A stretch of DNA of 64,000 nt from the NCBI RefSeq assembly GCF_030116705.1, contig NZ_JAOTIK010000001.1:1376001-1440000 (forward strand), in the 5' to 3' direction. This document shows, in pieces, positions 8,297 to 16,361 of this stretch. This DNA comes from Streptomyces sp. ML-6. GTDB lineage: Bacteria > Actinomycetota > Actinomycetes > Streptomycetales > Streptomycetaceae. Both the position numbers and the translations under genes were made by a program. Numbering within the stretch: position 1 is the first letter of the stretch; each line of letters starts with the position of its first letter. The notes beneath the pieces were generated by a model. The model did not search any database. It was not told the origin of the DNA and saw only the letters and a list, made by a program, of their open reading frames with translations.

Positions 8297-8347
8297 GGGG
8301 GTGACCTTTCGGGGAGGTGGGCCGGGCGGTTTCGGACGGGGGTCCGG

Positions 8348-10201
8348 TCAGGTGCGGGGGCCGTCGTCGCGGGCGAGGTCGCGGAGCAGGCGCAGCGCCG
8401 TGCGCGCGGTGGCGTCGTTCTGCCGGAAGGCCGGGCCGCCGGTGCGCGGCCGGGTGAACGCCGCGCCGGTGCGGGCGGAGGTGAGCGGGCCCAGTGCGAA
8501 GCGGCGCGCGTGGGGGCGGCCGTCGCGGTGCAGGACGCGGCCGTCGTCGGGGTCGACCGAGAGCAGCCCGGAGCCGGTGGCGGCGGCGCCGTCCGCGTAC
8601 AGCTCCCGGAGCAGTGTGCTGCGGACGCGTTCCGGGGCGGGGTCCGGCAGGCGGGCCTCGACCAGGGCGCGGGCCGTCGTCCGCAGCCCCGGCACGGTGG
8701 CGCTGCCCGCCACGAAGAGGCCCCTTCGCTCGTCGGTCTCGACGGTCATCCCGGCGCCGAGGAAGCGGACGAGGCCGGCCCGGGAGAGGGCGAGCAGTCC
8801 GCGCAGCCGGGGGCCCGGCGGGCCGGAGGCGAGGTGGCTGAAGAAGCCGTGCCACCAGTTCCCGGTGTCCCCGAGCCGGAGCAGCTGCCCGTAGGCGGAG
8901 AGCAGTCCGAGGAAGACGGCGAGGTCCGGGCTGTGGCCGGGGTCGTGGCGGCGTTCCAGGTCGGCGGTGATGTGGTCGCGCATCCCCTTCTGGAGCGCGT
9001 CGTACGAGGAGTGGCGCACCCCGTCCAGGGGGCGGTCGAGCGCCTCGAGGTCGAGGCGGTCCGCGGGGTCGGGCACGGCGGCCTCGACGAGGGCGCGCAG
9101 TTCGGGCCCGGCCGGGTCCGCGGCGGCGTACCGCGCCTCGAAGGCGGCCCGGTCGCCCCTGGTGCGTTCGGGGTGGGCGGTGAAGAGGCGGTGGTAGTGG
9201 GCGTGGCCGAGTTCCTTCGCCACGTGCGGCCACACGTCCCGCCGGAAGTCGACCGGTCCGTCCGCCTTCAGCAGCGCCTCGGTCCAGTCCGGGCCGAGGA
9301 AGCGCGGCAGCGGCGGGCGTTCGCCCTCCCAGGCGTAACCGATCTTGGAGTGGTGGGGGACGCCGCGGCGCGATCCGACGTACAGCACGGGTTCCCTGCC
9401 GGAGGGCACGTACTCGCCGTTCTCGTACCGGCCGCCGCGTCCCTCGGTGAGCAGCACCATGAGGTCGACGAAGGCGAGGCCGAAGCCCCGGACGAGGACC
9501 GGTTCGCCCGCGGGCAGCACGGACAGGTCGCTGTCGGCGGTGAAGTCCGGCGGCAGGTGGACGAGTCCGTGGCGGTCGGCGAATTCGGCCAGCCCGGCGT
9601 GTTCCGGCTCCGGTTCGGCGTCGAGATGGCCGATGGTGACGGCGACGGCGTCGGCGAGCAGCGGGGTGCCGTGCCCCTCCAGCCAGACGCGCTGGCGGCC
9701 CTCGCGCGGTCCGGTGATCCGCAGGACCCGGCCGCGGTGCCAGGTGACGTCGATGCCCGCCGGGAGCGCGGCCACCGCCCGCCCGTACACCCAGCGCAGG
9801 TAGACGCCCTGCAGTCGTCTGCTCGGGAAGGTGTCGCCCGTCAGCGCCTCGATCTCGGCGCGGAGTCCGGGCTCGGCGCCGGCCTCGTCGGGGAGGGGCA
9901 GGCGTCCGTCCCGGATGTCCGCCGCCCAGGTGTGCAGGGCGGGCCCCGGGCGTACCGGACCCTCCTGCCGGACCGTTTCGTCGGTGAACATCGTGACGTC
10001 CTCGGCCATGGAGTTCATCCACAGCAGCGGGGACTGGTCGTGCCGCCAGACCCGGCCGCCGCCGGGCGGGTACGGGTCGACGATCCGGATGTCCAGGGGG
10101 CGGTCCCCGTACAGTTCGGGGACGTTGGCGGCGATGCGCTCGATCAGGCCGGTGGCGCGCGGGCCCGCGCCTATGACGACGAGCACCGGGGCCCGGCTCA
10201 T
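8348..10201 (-). CDS. FAD/NAD(P)-binding protein (NAD_binding_9 type)
   Basis: A 617-residue flavoprotein. It begins with a dinucleotide-binding motif (VLVVIGAGPRATGLIERI, about 5-22), then RIVDPYPPGGGRVW and MNSMAEDVTMFTD, which are typical of the NAD_binding_9 family found with siderophore or LLM genes. A second block AVAVTIGHLDAEPEP and a glycine-rich VRGFGLAFVDLMVLLTEGRGG segment follow. Reaction unknown; it may handle hydroxylation or redox chemistry on the same substrate as the two LLM enzymes. ATG 10201 is the first start that keeps the Rossmann motif near the N-terminus; the frame runs on to 10360 with low-complexity sequence. It is the first gene of the four-gene operon, 51 bases before the next start. 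Confidence 0.83.
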   Translation of the reverse strand: MSRAPVLVVIGAGPRATGLIERIAANVPELYGDRPLDIRIVDPYPPGGGRVWRHDQSPLLWMNSMAEDVTMFTDETVRQEGPVRPGPALHTWAADIRDGRLPLPDEAGAEPGLRAEIEALTGDTFPSRRLQGVYLRWVYGRAVAALPAGIDVTWHRGRVLRITGPREGRQRVWLEGHGTPLLADAVAVTIGHLDAEPEPEHAGLAEFADRHGLVHLPPDFTADSDLSVLPAGEPVLVRGFGLAFVDLMVLLTEGRGGRYENGEYVPSGREPVLYVGSRRGVPHHSKIGYAWEGERPPLPRFLGPDWTEALLKADGPVDFRRDVWPHVAKELGHAHYHRLFTAHPERTRGDRAAFEARYAAADPAGPELRALVEAAVPDPADRLDLEALDRPLDGVRHSSYDALQKGMRDHITADLERRHDPGHSPDLAVFLGLLSAYGQLLRLGDTGNWWHGFFSHLASGPPGPRLRGLLALSRAGLVRFLGAGMTVETDERRGLFVAGSATVPGLRTTARALVEARLPDPAPERVRSTLLRELYADGAAATGSGLLSVDPDDGRVLHRDGRPHARRFALGPLTSARTGAAFTRPRTGGPAFRQNDATARTALRLLRDLARDDGPRT

Positions 10202-10418
10202 CGGAGGCCCGCGGTGCGGTGCGGGCGGGCACCGGCCGTCGGAGGGCTCCCGGCGGGAGGGCGGGGCAGGGAAAGGGGAAGGGGAAGGGGCTGCGCGGGC
10301 ATGCGAAGGCTCCGTGGATGCAGAGATCGGACACGGGGCGTGCCTTCGACGTGAACACAACGCGGACCGGGCCCCTCAGCACCGGTCCGATCCGAGACAA
10401 TCGCCGTTCACCGGGGGC

Positions 10419-10424
10419 TGTCAA
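10419..10424 (-). promoter_or_regulatory. possible -35 box of monooxygenase operon
   Basis: TTGACA on the minus strand, followed by a C/G-rich spacer and a poor -10 region. The long untranslated stretch 10202-10418 contains a strikingly purine-rich + strand run (repeated AAGGGG at 10271-10290), C/T-rich in the transcript. No good leader ORF was found on this strand. Confidence 0.3.
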
Positions 10425-10495
10425 GCCCGTCCACACTGTGAGCCGGGCGTCCGGGCCCGGTTGACGGGTCACCGGATGCCTGTTCCACTTGGGCC

Positions 10496-10567
10496 ATGCA
10501 TGCGCAGCAGTGGCTGGTCAAGCGCTCCCACATCGACTTCGGTCGCGTGTGGTCCGCCTCCTGTTGA
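10496..10567 (+). CDS. sulfur-type putative leader peptide, orphan
   Basis: A 23-residue ORF reading MHAQQWLVKRSHIDFGRVWS then ASC and stop. The LV-(R/K)R-x-H-(I/V)-D-(L/F)-x-R-V-x-S-A-x-C pattern is the widespread actinobacterial leader peptide found before sulfur-assimilation and sulfonate genes. Here it is transcribed away from the monooxygenase operon, and the next feature in its direction is a perfect hairpin at 10680-10727 and then a convergent gene. TTGACG (10461-10466) with a 17-base spacer to TCCACT is a possible promoter. It is too short for automatic gene calling. Role as an attenuation or translation sensor is inferred from the family. Confidence 0.75.
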   Translation: MHAQQWLVKRSHIDFGRVWSASC

Positions 10568-10679
10568 GCCGACCCCCTGCGTCCTCGCGTTCTTGCGCCC
10601 CGCCCCGTGCGCGGCGTCCGAGCAGTTCTCCCGCGTGCCCACGCGTGCCCAACGCCGTTTTCCCCTCCCCTCGTTCCAC

Positions 10680-10727
10680 CCCGCCCGGTTCCGGGTGATC
10701 CGGCCGGATCACCCGGAACCGGGCGGG
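10680..10727. terminator. 48-bp perfect palindrome, bidirectional terminator
   Basis: Arms 10680-10703 and 10704-10727 are exact complements with no spacer. It sits between the leader-peptide ORF (+) and the stop of the DUF5685 gene (-), five bases from that stop, so it can terminate both. Confidence 0.85.
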
Positions 10728-10731
10728 CGGT

Positions 10732-11964
10732 TCAGCAGTCGCACCCGCAGTCGCAGTTGCAGCAGCCGCCGTCCTCACCGCCGCAGTTGCTGCAGCAGTT
10801 ACAACATTCGCAGCAGTCACCGCAGTTGCCGCAGTCGCACTGGTGGCAGAGGCCCTCGCGGCGCTGATGGCTCCACGGGTCCTCGAACGTCCCGCAGCAC
10901 ATCTGGCAGGTGCAGGCCAGTCCCGCCCACACCAGGCAGCCCATGATCAGGCCGCGCCGGTCGCGCGGCGGCTCGGGCGGCTGCCCGGGACCGCCGGGGC
11001 CGCCGGGGTTCGTCGGCGCGTACGGATTGCCCGGGGGCGGGCCGTACGCCCCGGTCGGGGCGGTGGCCGTTCCGTCCAGCAGCACCGCGCCCGGCTGGTG
11101 CGAGCACGCCGTGGTGCCGAACGCCCGGTCCACCGACTGCCGCAGCTCGTGGGCCAGCAGCACGTGGGCCAGCTTGCCGTCGGTGAATTCGGCGTCGCGC
11201 AGGGCCAGCCGTACGCCGTGCAGCGCGTCGTCGCACAGCCGGCGTGCCTCGGCGCGCGAGGTGCCGGTCGCGGTGAGCGGGTTCCAGGCGCCCGACGCGG
11301 CGTCGGCCTCCTGGTCCTCCACGGCGTCCAGCAGGTGCGCCAGGCGTCCGAAGAGCCGGCCCGCCTCGGCGAGCGGTTCCGCGTTCTGCGGCCGGCCGGC
11401 GAGCACCGCGGTGTGGGCGAAGGCCGCCGCGGTGGCGGTCTCGGTGGGCTCGGTGATGGTGAGCAGCGGGGTGCCGGGCCCGGCGGCCAGTTCGATGCCG
11501 GTCTGCCGGTCGACGGCGTCGACGAGGAGCGCCGTGTCGAAGCCGAGCTGCGCGCCGGTGCGCGCCCCGGCGCGGTCCCAGCCCGCCGCGACCCGGCGGG
11601 CCGCCGCGGCGACCGGGCGGCGCCTCAACAGGCCGTCCCCGTCGGCGACGTGGTCCCGGACCTTCGCCGAGGCCAGCACCAGCGAGACGGCGGCGGCCAG
11701 TCGGGCGCCCTCGCCGCGGGCGACCGGGGCGGTCCGCATGGCGCGCAGCGGGCAGGGCCCCGCGGTGCGTCGCCGGCCGGTGGTGCGCTCGGACTGAGCC
11801 TCCGTCAGGACGGAGACGATCAGGCCGTCATAGTTCGTCACTATGCGGGCGAATTGCCCGTGGTCGGAGCGAAGGGCGAGACAGAGCCCGCAGAGATGGG
11901 CCATCCATTCGGTCCTGAGCCCCTCGGACAACCGATGGGTACAGGGCCTGACGATTCCGAACAC
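10732..11964 (-). CDS. DUF5685 family protein with cysteine-packed C-terminus
   Basis: A 410-residue protein. The N-terminal half has the DUF5685 look: FGIVRPCTHRL, WMAHLCGLCLALR (a CGLC motif near residue 25) and FARIVTNYDGLIVSVLTEAQ, then an all-helical region. A Pro/Gly-rich linker (about 305-335) leads to a hydrophobic stretch GLIMGCLVWAGLACTCQMCC. The last 39 residues contain 17 cysteines in CxC, CC and CxxC spacing, like a metallothionein or metal-cluster scaffold. Function unknown; metal binding is an inference from the tail. GTG 11964 has GGGGGA six bases upstream. The 307-base gap 11965-12271 to the divergent sepF-like gene is locally AT-rich (around 12080-12110) and presumably holds both promoters. 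Confidence 0.85.
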   Translation of the reverse strand: MFGIVRPCTHRLSEGLRTEWMAHLCGLCLALRSDHGQFARIVTNYDGLIVSVLTEAQSERTTGRRRTAGPCPLRAMRTAPVARGEGARLAAAVSLVLASAKVRDHVADGDGLLRRRPVAAAARRVAAGWDRAGARTGAQLGFDTALLVDAVDRQTGIELAAGPGTPLLTITEPTETATAAAFAHTAVLAGRPQNAEPLAEAGRLFGRLAHLLDAVEDQEADAASGAWNPLTATGTSRAEARRLCDDALHGVRLALRDAEFTDGKLAHVLLAHELRQSVDRAFGTTACSHQPGAVLLDGTATAPTGAYGPPPGNPYAPTNPGGPGGPGQPPEPPRDRRGLIMGCLVWAGLACTCQMCCGTFEDPWSHQRREGLCHQCDCGNCGDCCECCNCCSNCGGEDGGCCNCDCGCDC

Positions 11965-12271
11965 GACGATCCCCCGAGAGTTTTCCGCCTTCGCGCCGGG
12001 TCGTGCGACCGCGCGACGTGCATCGTACCGAGCACCCCGTTCACCCGTACGTCCCCCATGTCACCCGTACGGACCGGGGCATCATATTTTCTTTCTTTCA
12101 CTCCCTTTATACGGGAGGAACCCTGACGAAACGCCACATCTTCTGCACCAGTACCGTCACGAACCCCCTGCGCGCCGACTATCCACTTGGCGCACGATCC
12201 GCATCATGGACGACCATAGGGATACGAAAGAGATGCGGAACATCACGGAACCGCGGTGAGAGGAGGCGTCC

Positions 12272-12712
12272 ATGGGATCGGTGCGCAAGGCGAGTGCCTG
12301 GCTGGGCCTCGTGGAGGACAACGACGAGCGGTACTACGACGACGAGTACGCCGAGGGCCCCCAGACCGGGGCGGCCCAGGCGTGGGTGACCGACCCCCGG
12401 GTGCAGATCGCGTCCGAGACGGCCGAGGAGACGGGCCGCCGGATCGCCACCGTCACCCCGGACAGCTTCCGGGACGCGCGGGCCATCGGCGAGCTCTTCC
12501 GGGAGGGGGTTCCCGTGATCGTCAACCTCACGGCCATGGACCCCACCGACGCCAAGCGCGTCGTGGACTTCGCGGCCGGCCTCACCTTCGGCCTGCGCGG
12601 CTCGATCGAGCGCGTGGCCACCCGGGTCTTCCTGCTGACCCCGGCCGACACCCAGGTGGTCAGCGGCGAAGCCGTCGGCCGGCCGGCCGACGGCTTCTTC
12701 AACCAGAGCTGA
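12272..12712 (+). CDS. SepF-like protein (DUF552), SflA-type
   Basis: A 146-residue cytosolic protein. The N-terminus [20 protein letters not shown] is an amphipathic, acidic-following segment as in SepF; the DUF552 core is [40 protein letters not shown] and [20 protein letters not shown]. SepF anchors FtsZ at the division site; Streptomyces carries extra SepF-like paralogues (SflA, SflB) that affect filament growth. This copy lies outside the ftsZ cluster, next to an acyl-CoA dehydrogenase, which from memory matches SflA rather than true SepF. GGAGG lies five bases before the ATG. It converges with the dehydrogenase; the 109-base gap has only weak hairpins. Confidence 0.85.
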   Translation: MGSVRKASAWLGLVEDNDERYYDDEYAEGPQTGAAQAWVTDPRVQIASETAEETGRRIATVTPDSFRDARAIGELFREGVPVIVNLTAMDPTDAKRVVDFAAGLTFGLRGSIERVATRVFLLTPADTQVVSGEAVGRPADGFFNQS

Positions 12713-12821
12713 GCAGGGCGCTCCTCGGCCCGTTCCCGCAACCCTTCCGGCAGCCCCCCGCCGGTCGCGGTCCCGCGGCGTGTTCCGGAAGTCCCGCCCG
12801 GCCGGGAAGGCCCCGGCGGAC

Positions 12822-14033
12822 CTAGCGGAACGCGTCGAGACCCGTGAGCGCCTTGCCCAGCACCAGCTGGTGCATCTCCACGGTCCCCTCGTAGGTGAGG
12901 ACCGACTCCAGATTCGTCGCGTGGCGCATGACCGGGTACTCCAGCGAGATCCCGTTGGCGCCGAGAATCGTGCGCGCAGTGCGGCAGATGTCGATCGCCT
13001 CCCGCACGTTGTTGAGCTTCCCGAAGCTGACCTGCTCCGGGCGGAGCCTCCCCGCGTCCATCCGCCGCCCCAGATGGTGGGCGAGCAGGATGCCCTTGTG
13101 CAGCTCCACGGCCATGTCCGCGAGCTTGGCCTGGGTGAGCTGGAAGCCGCCGATCGGCCGGTCGAACTGCTCCCGCGTCCTCGCGTACTCCAGGGCCGCC
13201 TCGAAGCTGGCGCGCGCCGCGCCCATGGCCCCCCAGACGATGCCGTAACGGGCGTGGCTCAGACAGCTGAGCGGGCCGCGCAGGCCGGTGACGCCGGGGA
13301 GCACGGCGCCGGCGGGCAGCCGCACCCCGTCGAGGACCAGCTCGCTGGTGACCGAGGCCCGCAGGGACCACTTGTGCCGGATCTCGGGTGCCGAGAAGCC
13401 CGGCGCATCGGTCGGCACGACGAATCCGCGGATCCCGCGGCCCGGACCCCCCTCGTCGGTCTGCGCCCAGACGACGGCCACCCCCGCGACCGAACCGTTG
13501 GTGATCCACATCTTGCGGCCGGTGAGCACCCAGTCGTCCCCGTCCCGCCTGGCGTGGGTGCGCATCCCGGCCGGGTCGGATCCGTGGTCGGGCTCGGTGA
13601 GGCCGAAGCAGCCGATGATCTCGCCGGCCGCCATGCCCGGCAGCCACTGCCGGCGCTGCTCCTCGGAGCCGTAGCGGTGGATGGCGTACATCGCCAGCGA
13701 GCCCTGCACGGAGACCAGGGAGCGGATGCCCGAGTCCGCCGCCTCCAGCTCCAGGCACGCCAGCCCGTACTGGACGGCGGTGGCGCCCGCGCAGCCGTAG
13801 CCCTGCAGGGACATCCCGAGCGCGCCGATCGAACCGAGTTCGCGGGCCAGTTCGCGGATGCCGGGCAGTTCGCCGTTCTCGTACCACTCGGCGATGTGCG
13901 GCATTACCCGGTCGGCGGCCCAGCTCCGGACGGTGTCGCGGATCGCGAGGTCCTCGGCGCCGAGCAGGTCGTCGATGCCGAGGGGGTCGGCGGGGTCGAA
14001 GGGCGGGAGCTTCGAGGACTCGGTGGTGGACAT
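12822..14033 (-). CDS. acyl-CoA dehydrogenase, glutaryl-CoA dehydrogenase-like
   Basis: A 403-residue flavoenzyme with the complete family layout: N-terminal helices, GCFGLTEPDHGSDPAGM (about 150), RKMWITNGSVAGVAVVWAQT, FDRPIGGFQLTQAKLADM and a C-terminal YEGTVEMHQLVLGKALTG. The C-terminal YEGT segment carries the region of the catalytic glutamate in this class. The closest familiar type is glutaryl-CoA dehydrogenase (oxidation and decarboxylation of glutaryl-CoA in lysine or aromatic breakdown), but that substrate is not certain. ATG 14033 has GGAGG seven bases upstream. It follows the MFS gene by 73 bases, with a palindromic operator between. Confidence 0.9.
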   Translation of the reverse strand: MSTTESSKLPPFDPADPLGIDDLLGAEDLAIRDTVRSWAADRVMPHIAEWYENGELPGIRELARELGSIGALGMSLQGYGCAGATAVQYGLACLELEAADSGIRSLVSVQGSLAMYAIHRYGSEEQRRQWLPGMAAGEIIGCFGLTEPDHGSDPAGMRTHARRDGDDWVLTGRKMWITNGSVAGVAVVWAQTDEGGPGRGIRGFVVPTDAPGFSAPEIRHKWSLRASVTSELVLDGVRLPAGAVLPGVTGLRGPLSCLSHARYGIVWGAMGAARASFEAALEYARTREQFDRPIGGFQLTQAKLADMAVELHKGILLAHHLGRRMDAGRLRPEQVSFGKLNNVREAIDICRTARTILGANGISLEYPVMRHATNLESVLTYEGTVEMHQLVLGKALTGLDAFR

Positions 14034-14065
14034 GAGGGTGCCTCCGGCGGCTCGCACGATGCTAA

Positions 14066-14082
14066 AACTAGCGGTGTTAGTT
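14066..14082. promoter_or_regulatory. TetR-type operator candidate
   Basis: AACTA (14066-14070) and TAGTT (14078-14082) flank seven bases (AACTAGCGGTGTTAGTT). It lies 33 bases before the dehydrogenase start and after the MFS stop. The form resembles operators of TetR-family repressors. No TetR gene is in the window near it. Confidence 0.5.
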
Positions 14083-14106
14083 ATGGCGTCGCACCGACGT
14101 TACGGC

Positions 14107-15828
14107 TCAGTGCGCCGCCCGTCCAGAGCCGGTCGCCCCGGCGGGTCGGCGCCGGGCGGGGCGGGGTATCGGGTGCGGCGCGCACTCCGCGGCGGGCGCG
14201 TCGTGCGCGGTACGGGACTCGCGCGCGCCGTCCGCCTCGGCCCGCAGCGGTTCGCGCACCTCGTCCGCCGGGGAGTCCGGGGCCGGCGCCGCGTGTTCCA
14301 TGCCCCGCGGCAGGCGCAGCGCGGCGAGCGCCCCCAGCAGCAGCAGTGCCGCGCTGACCAGCAGCGTGACGCGCAGTCCGGAGACGAAGGCGTGCCGGGC
14401 GGTGGTGCGCAGCACCGGGCCCAGCGGTCCGCCCAGCCGGTCCGCCACCTGGTACGCCTCGCCCAGCGAGTGGGTGGCCGCGGTGCGGGCCCAGCCCGGG
14501 ACGCCCTTGCCGGGCAGCTCCGAGAGGCCGGGGGTGTAGGCGGCGTTCATGACGCTGCCGAGCAGGGCGATCCCCATGCCCGCACCCAGTTGGTACGAGG
14601 TCTCGCCGATCGCCGCCGCGCCGCCCGCACGGTCGGCCGGGGCCTCGCTGAGCATGGATTCGTACGCCCCGAAGAGGGTGGTCTGCAGTCCGAAGCCGAG
14701 GGCGACGAAGGCCGTGGTCAGCAGGACGGGCCGGTCGTGCTGCCCCATCGCGGTCAGGACCAGCACCGAGAGGGCGGTGAGCACGAAGCCCCAGCCGACC
14801 ATCCGGCGCGGGCCGAGCAGCCGCAGGGTGTGCGATCCGAAGGCGCCCGCGACCATGGCCGCGATGGTGAGGGGCAGCAGCCGCAGGCCGGTCTCCAGCG
14901 GGCTCAGGCCCAGGACGAGCTGGAGGTACTGCACGGCTATGAGCTCCAGCCCGACCAGGGCCAGCATCGCGATGACGATGCAGCCCACCGAGGTGGAGAA
15001 GGCGGGCCTGGAGAACAGCCCGATGTCGATCAGCGGATGTGCGCGCCGCCTCTGCCGGCGCACGAACGCGACGAGCAGCACGGCCCCGATCAGCAGCGGT
15101 ACGAGCGTGGCCGCGCCCAGCACCTCGCCGGCACCCGCGCGCTTGACCCCGAGGACCACCCCGAGCACCCCGGCCGCGGCCATCAGCGCGCCCAGCACGT
15201 CCCACGGACCGTCGTCGCCGCCGCGCGACTCGGGCAGCAGCAGCCGGCCGACCGGCAGGACCAGCGCCATCAGCGGCACGTTGATCAGGAAGACCGAGCC
15301 CCACCAGAAGTGCTCGACGAGGAAGCCGCCGACGACCGGTCCGGTGGCGGCGCCCACGGCGGCGACGGCGGTCCAGATGCCGATCGCCACGGCCCGCTCG
15401 CGCCGGTCGGGAAAGACCTGCCGGAGGATCGACAGGGTCGCGGGCATGATCATCGCGCCGCCGACGCCGAGCAGGGCCCGCGCCGCGATGAGCACCCCGG
15501 GACCGTCGGCCATGGCGGCGACCGCGGAGGCCGCCCCGAAGAGCGCGTAGCCGAGCAGCAGGATGCGGCGCCGGCCGACCCGGTCCCCGAGGGTGCCGAA
15601 GAGGACCAGCAGCGAGGCGCAGACCAGCGGATAGGCGTCGACGATCCAGAGCAGGGCGACGGCGCTGGGGCGCAGGTCCTCGGTGACGGCGGGGACGGCG
15701 ACGTGGAGCACGGTCGAGTCGAGCGCCACCAGCAGGAGGCTGAGGCAGAGAACGACGAGGACGACCCATCGGTTGGCCCCGGCGGCGGCTGGGCGCAGCC
15801 GGAATCGGGCTGTGGTCGTCCCGGACAT
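14107..15828 (-). CDS. MFS drug exporter, DHA2 (14-TM) family
   Basis: A 573-residue integral membrane protein with about 14 hydrophobic segments. Family motifs: LLVALDSTVLHVAVPAV in TM1 (motif D1), GTLGDRVGRRRILLLGY (motif A, about 75-92), and motif C-like GPVVGGFLVEHFWWGSVFLI after helix 5. This is the EmrB/QacA type that exports drugs or metabolites using the proton gradient. A hydrophilic tail (about 515-573) is rich in Ala, Pro and Arg. ATG 15828 has GGAGG seven bases upstream; the frame continues to 16008 but that part is not protein-like. No regulator is adjacent. Confidence 0.92.
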   Translation of the reverse strand: MSGTTTARFRLRPAAAGANRWVVLVVLCLSLLLVALDSTVLHVAVPAVTEDLRPSAVALLWIVDAYPLVCASLLVLFGTLGDRVGRRRILLLGYALFGAASAVAAMADGPGVLIAARALLGVGGAMIMPATLSILRQVFPDRRERAVAIGIWTAVAAVGAATGPVVGGFLVEHFWWGSVFLINVPLMALVLPVGRLLLPESRGGDDGPWDVLGALMAAAGVLGVVLGVKRAGAGEVLGAATLVPLLIGAVLLVAFVRRQRRRAHPLIDIGLFSRPAFSTSVGCIVIAMLALVGLELIAVQYLQLVLGLSPLETGLRLLPLTIAAMVAGAFGSHTLRLLGPRRMVGWGFVLTALSVLVLTAMGQHDRPVLLTTAFVALGFGLQTTLFGAYESMLSEAPADRAGGAAAIGETSYQLGAGMGIALLGSVMNAAYTPGLSELPGKGVPGWARTAATHSLGEAYQVADRLGGPLGPVLRTTARHAFVSGLRVTLLVSAALLLLGALAALRLPRGMEHAAPAPDSPADEVREPLRAEADGARESRTAHDAPAAECAPHPIPRPARRRPAGATGSGRAAH

Positions 15829-16361
15829 GCATGTACCTCCAAAGGTCCCTCGCGCTCGGCGGGCCAACCGGGGTGACAGGGGTTCGCTGTCCCTCATGGC
15901 CCGGCATCGACGGGCGAGTGATCCGTCAGCGTACGCGAGTTCGGCACCCTCACGCGTGGTCCACTCCCCGCCCCGTCGGGCCTCGCGGTGTGGCGTGCGC
16001 CACGCCACGCCGTCGCCCGGACCTGCACGGACTCACCCCGCACCCGGCACAGGACGGTACCCAAGACCCCCCGGGCGGCGTCCGGCGGGGCCCGGGGCGG
16101 GCGCGGTCGGTGACCGCACCGGCACCGTCCGTTCCGCCCTTCTCCCGTCCGGAGAAATTCATACCGGCGCCTCCTGTGCTTTTCTGTCCGGAGCCAAACA
16201 CCCTTCCGAAATGCGTGCGAAATCAATAGCGCGGAGGGCCTTCGGGACGCTTCCGCCGATCAGGAATTAAGGCCCGTCCGAGACATAGCCCACATCACAT
16301 CGTCATCACGAAGAGACCGGATCGTCCTGGTCGCTCGCTAACTCGCTGTAACGTCGATTGG
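15829..16361. other. 533-base divergent intergenic region
   Basis: Lies between the MFS gene (-) and the PAP2 gene (+). No supported gene. It becomes less GC-rich at 16190-16350. TAACGT at 16349-16354 is eight bases before the PAP2 start and looks like a -10 box for a leaderless transcript. Confidence 0.5.

Noticed and set aside
7283-10354. A 1023-codon open frame on the + strand
   Set aside because: It is the antisense of the flavin operon. Its translation is Gly/Arg/Val low complexity with no domain, a result of high third-position GC; the minus strand carries clear enzyme motifs.
10318-10360. A second leader peptide on the minus strand (CSRRRHAPCPISAS)
   Set aside because: It shares only a loose RRxH similarity, has no stop codon nearby and stays in frame with the FAD gene, so it is not a convincing leader.
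12206-12259. A 17-codon ORF (MDDHRDTKEMRNITEPR) before the sepF-like gene
   Set aside because: No ribosome site and no similarity to a known leader type; could be chance.
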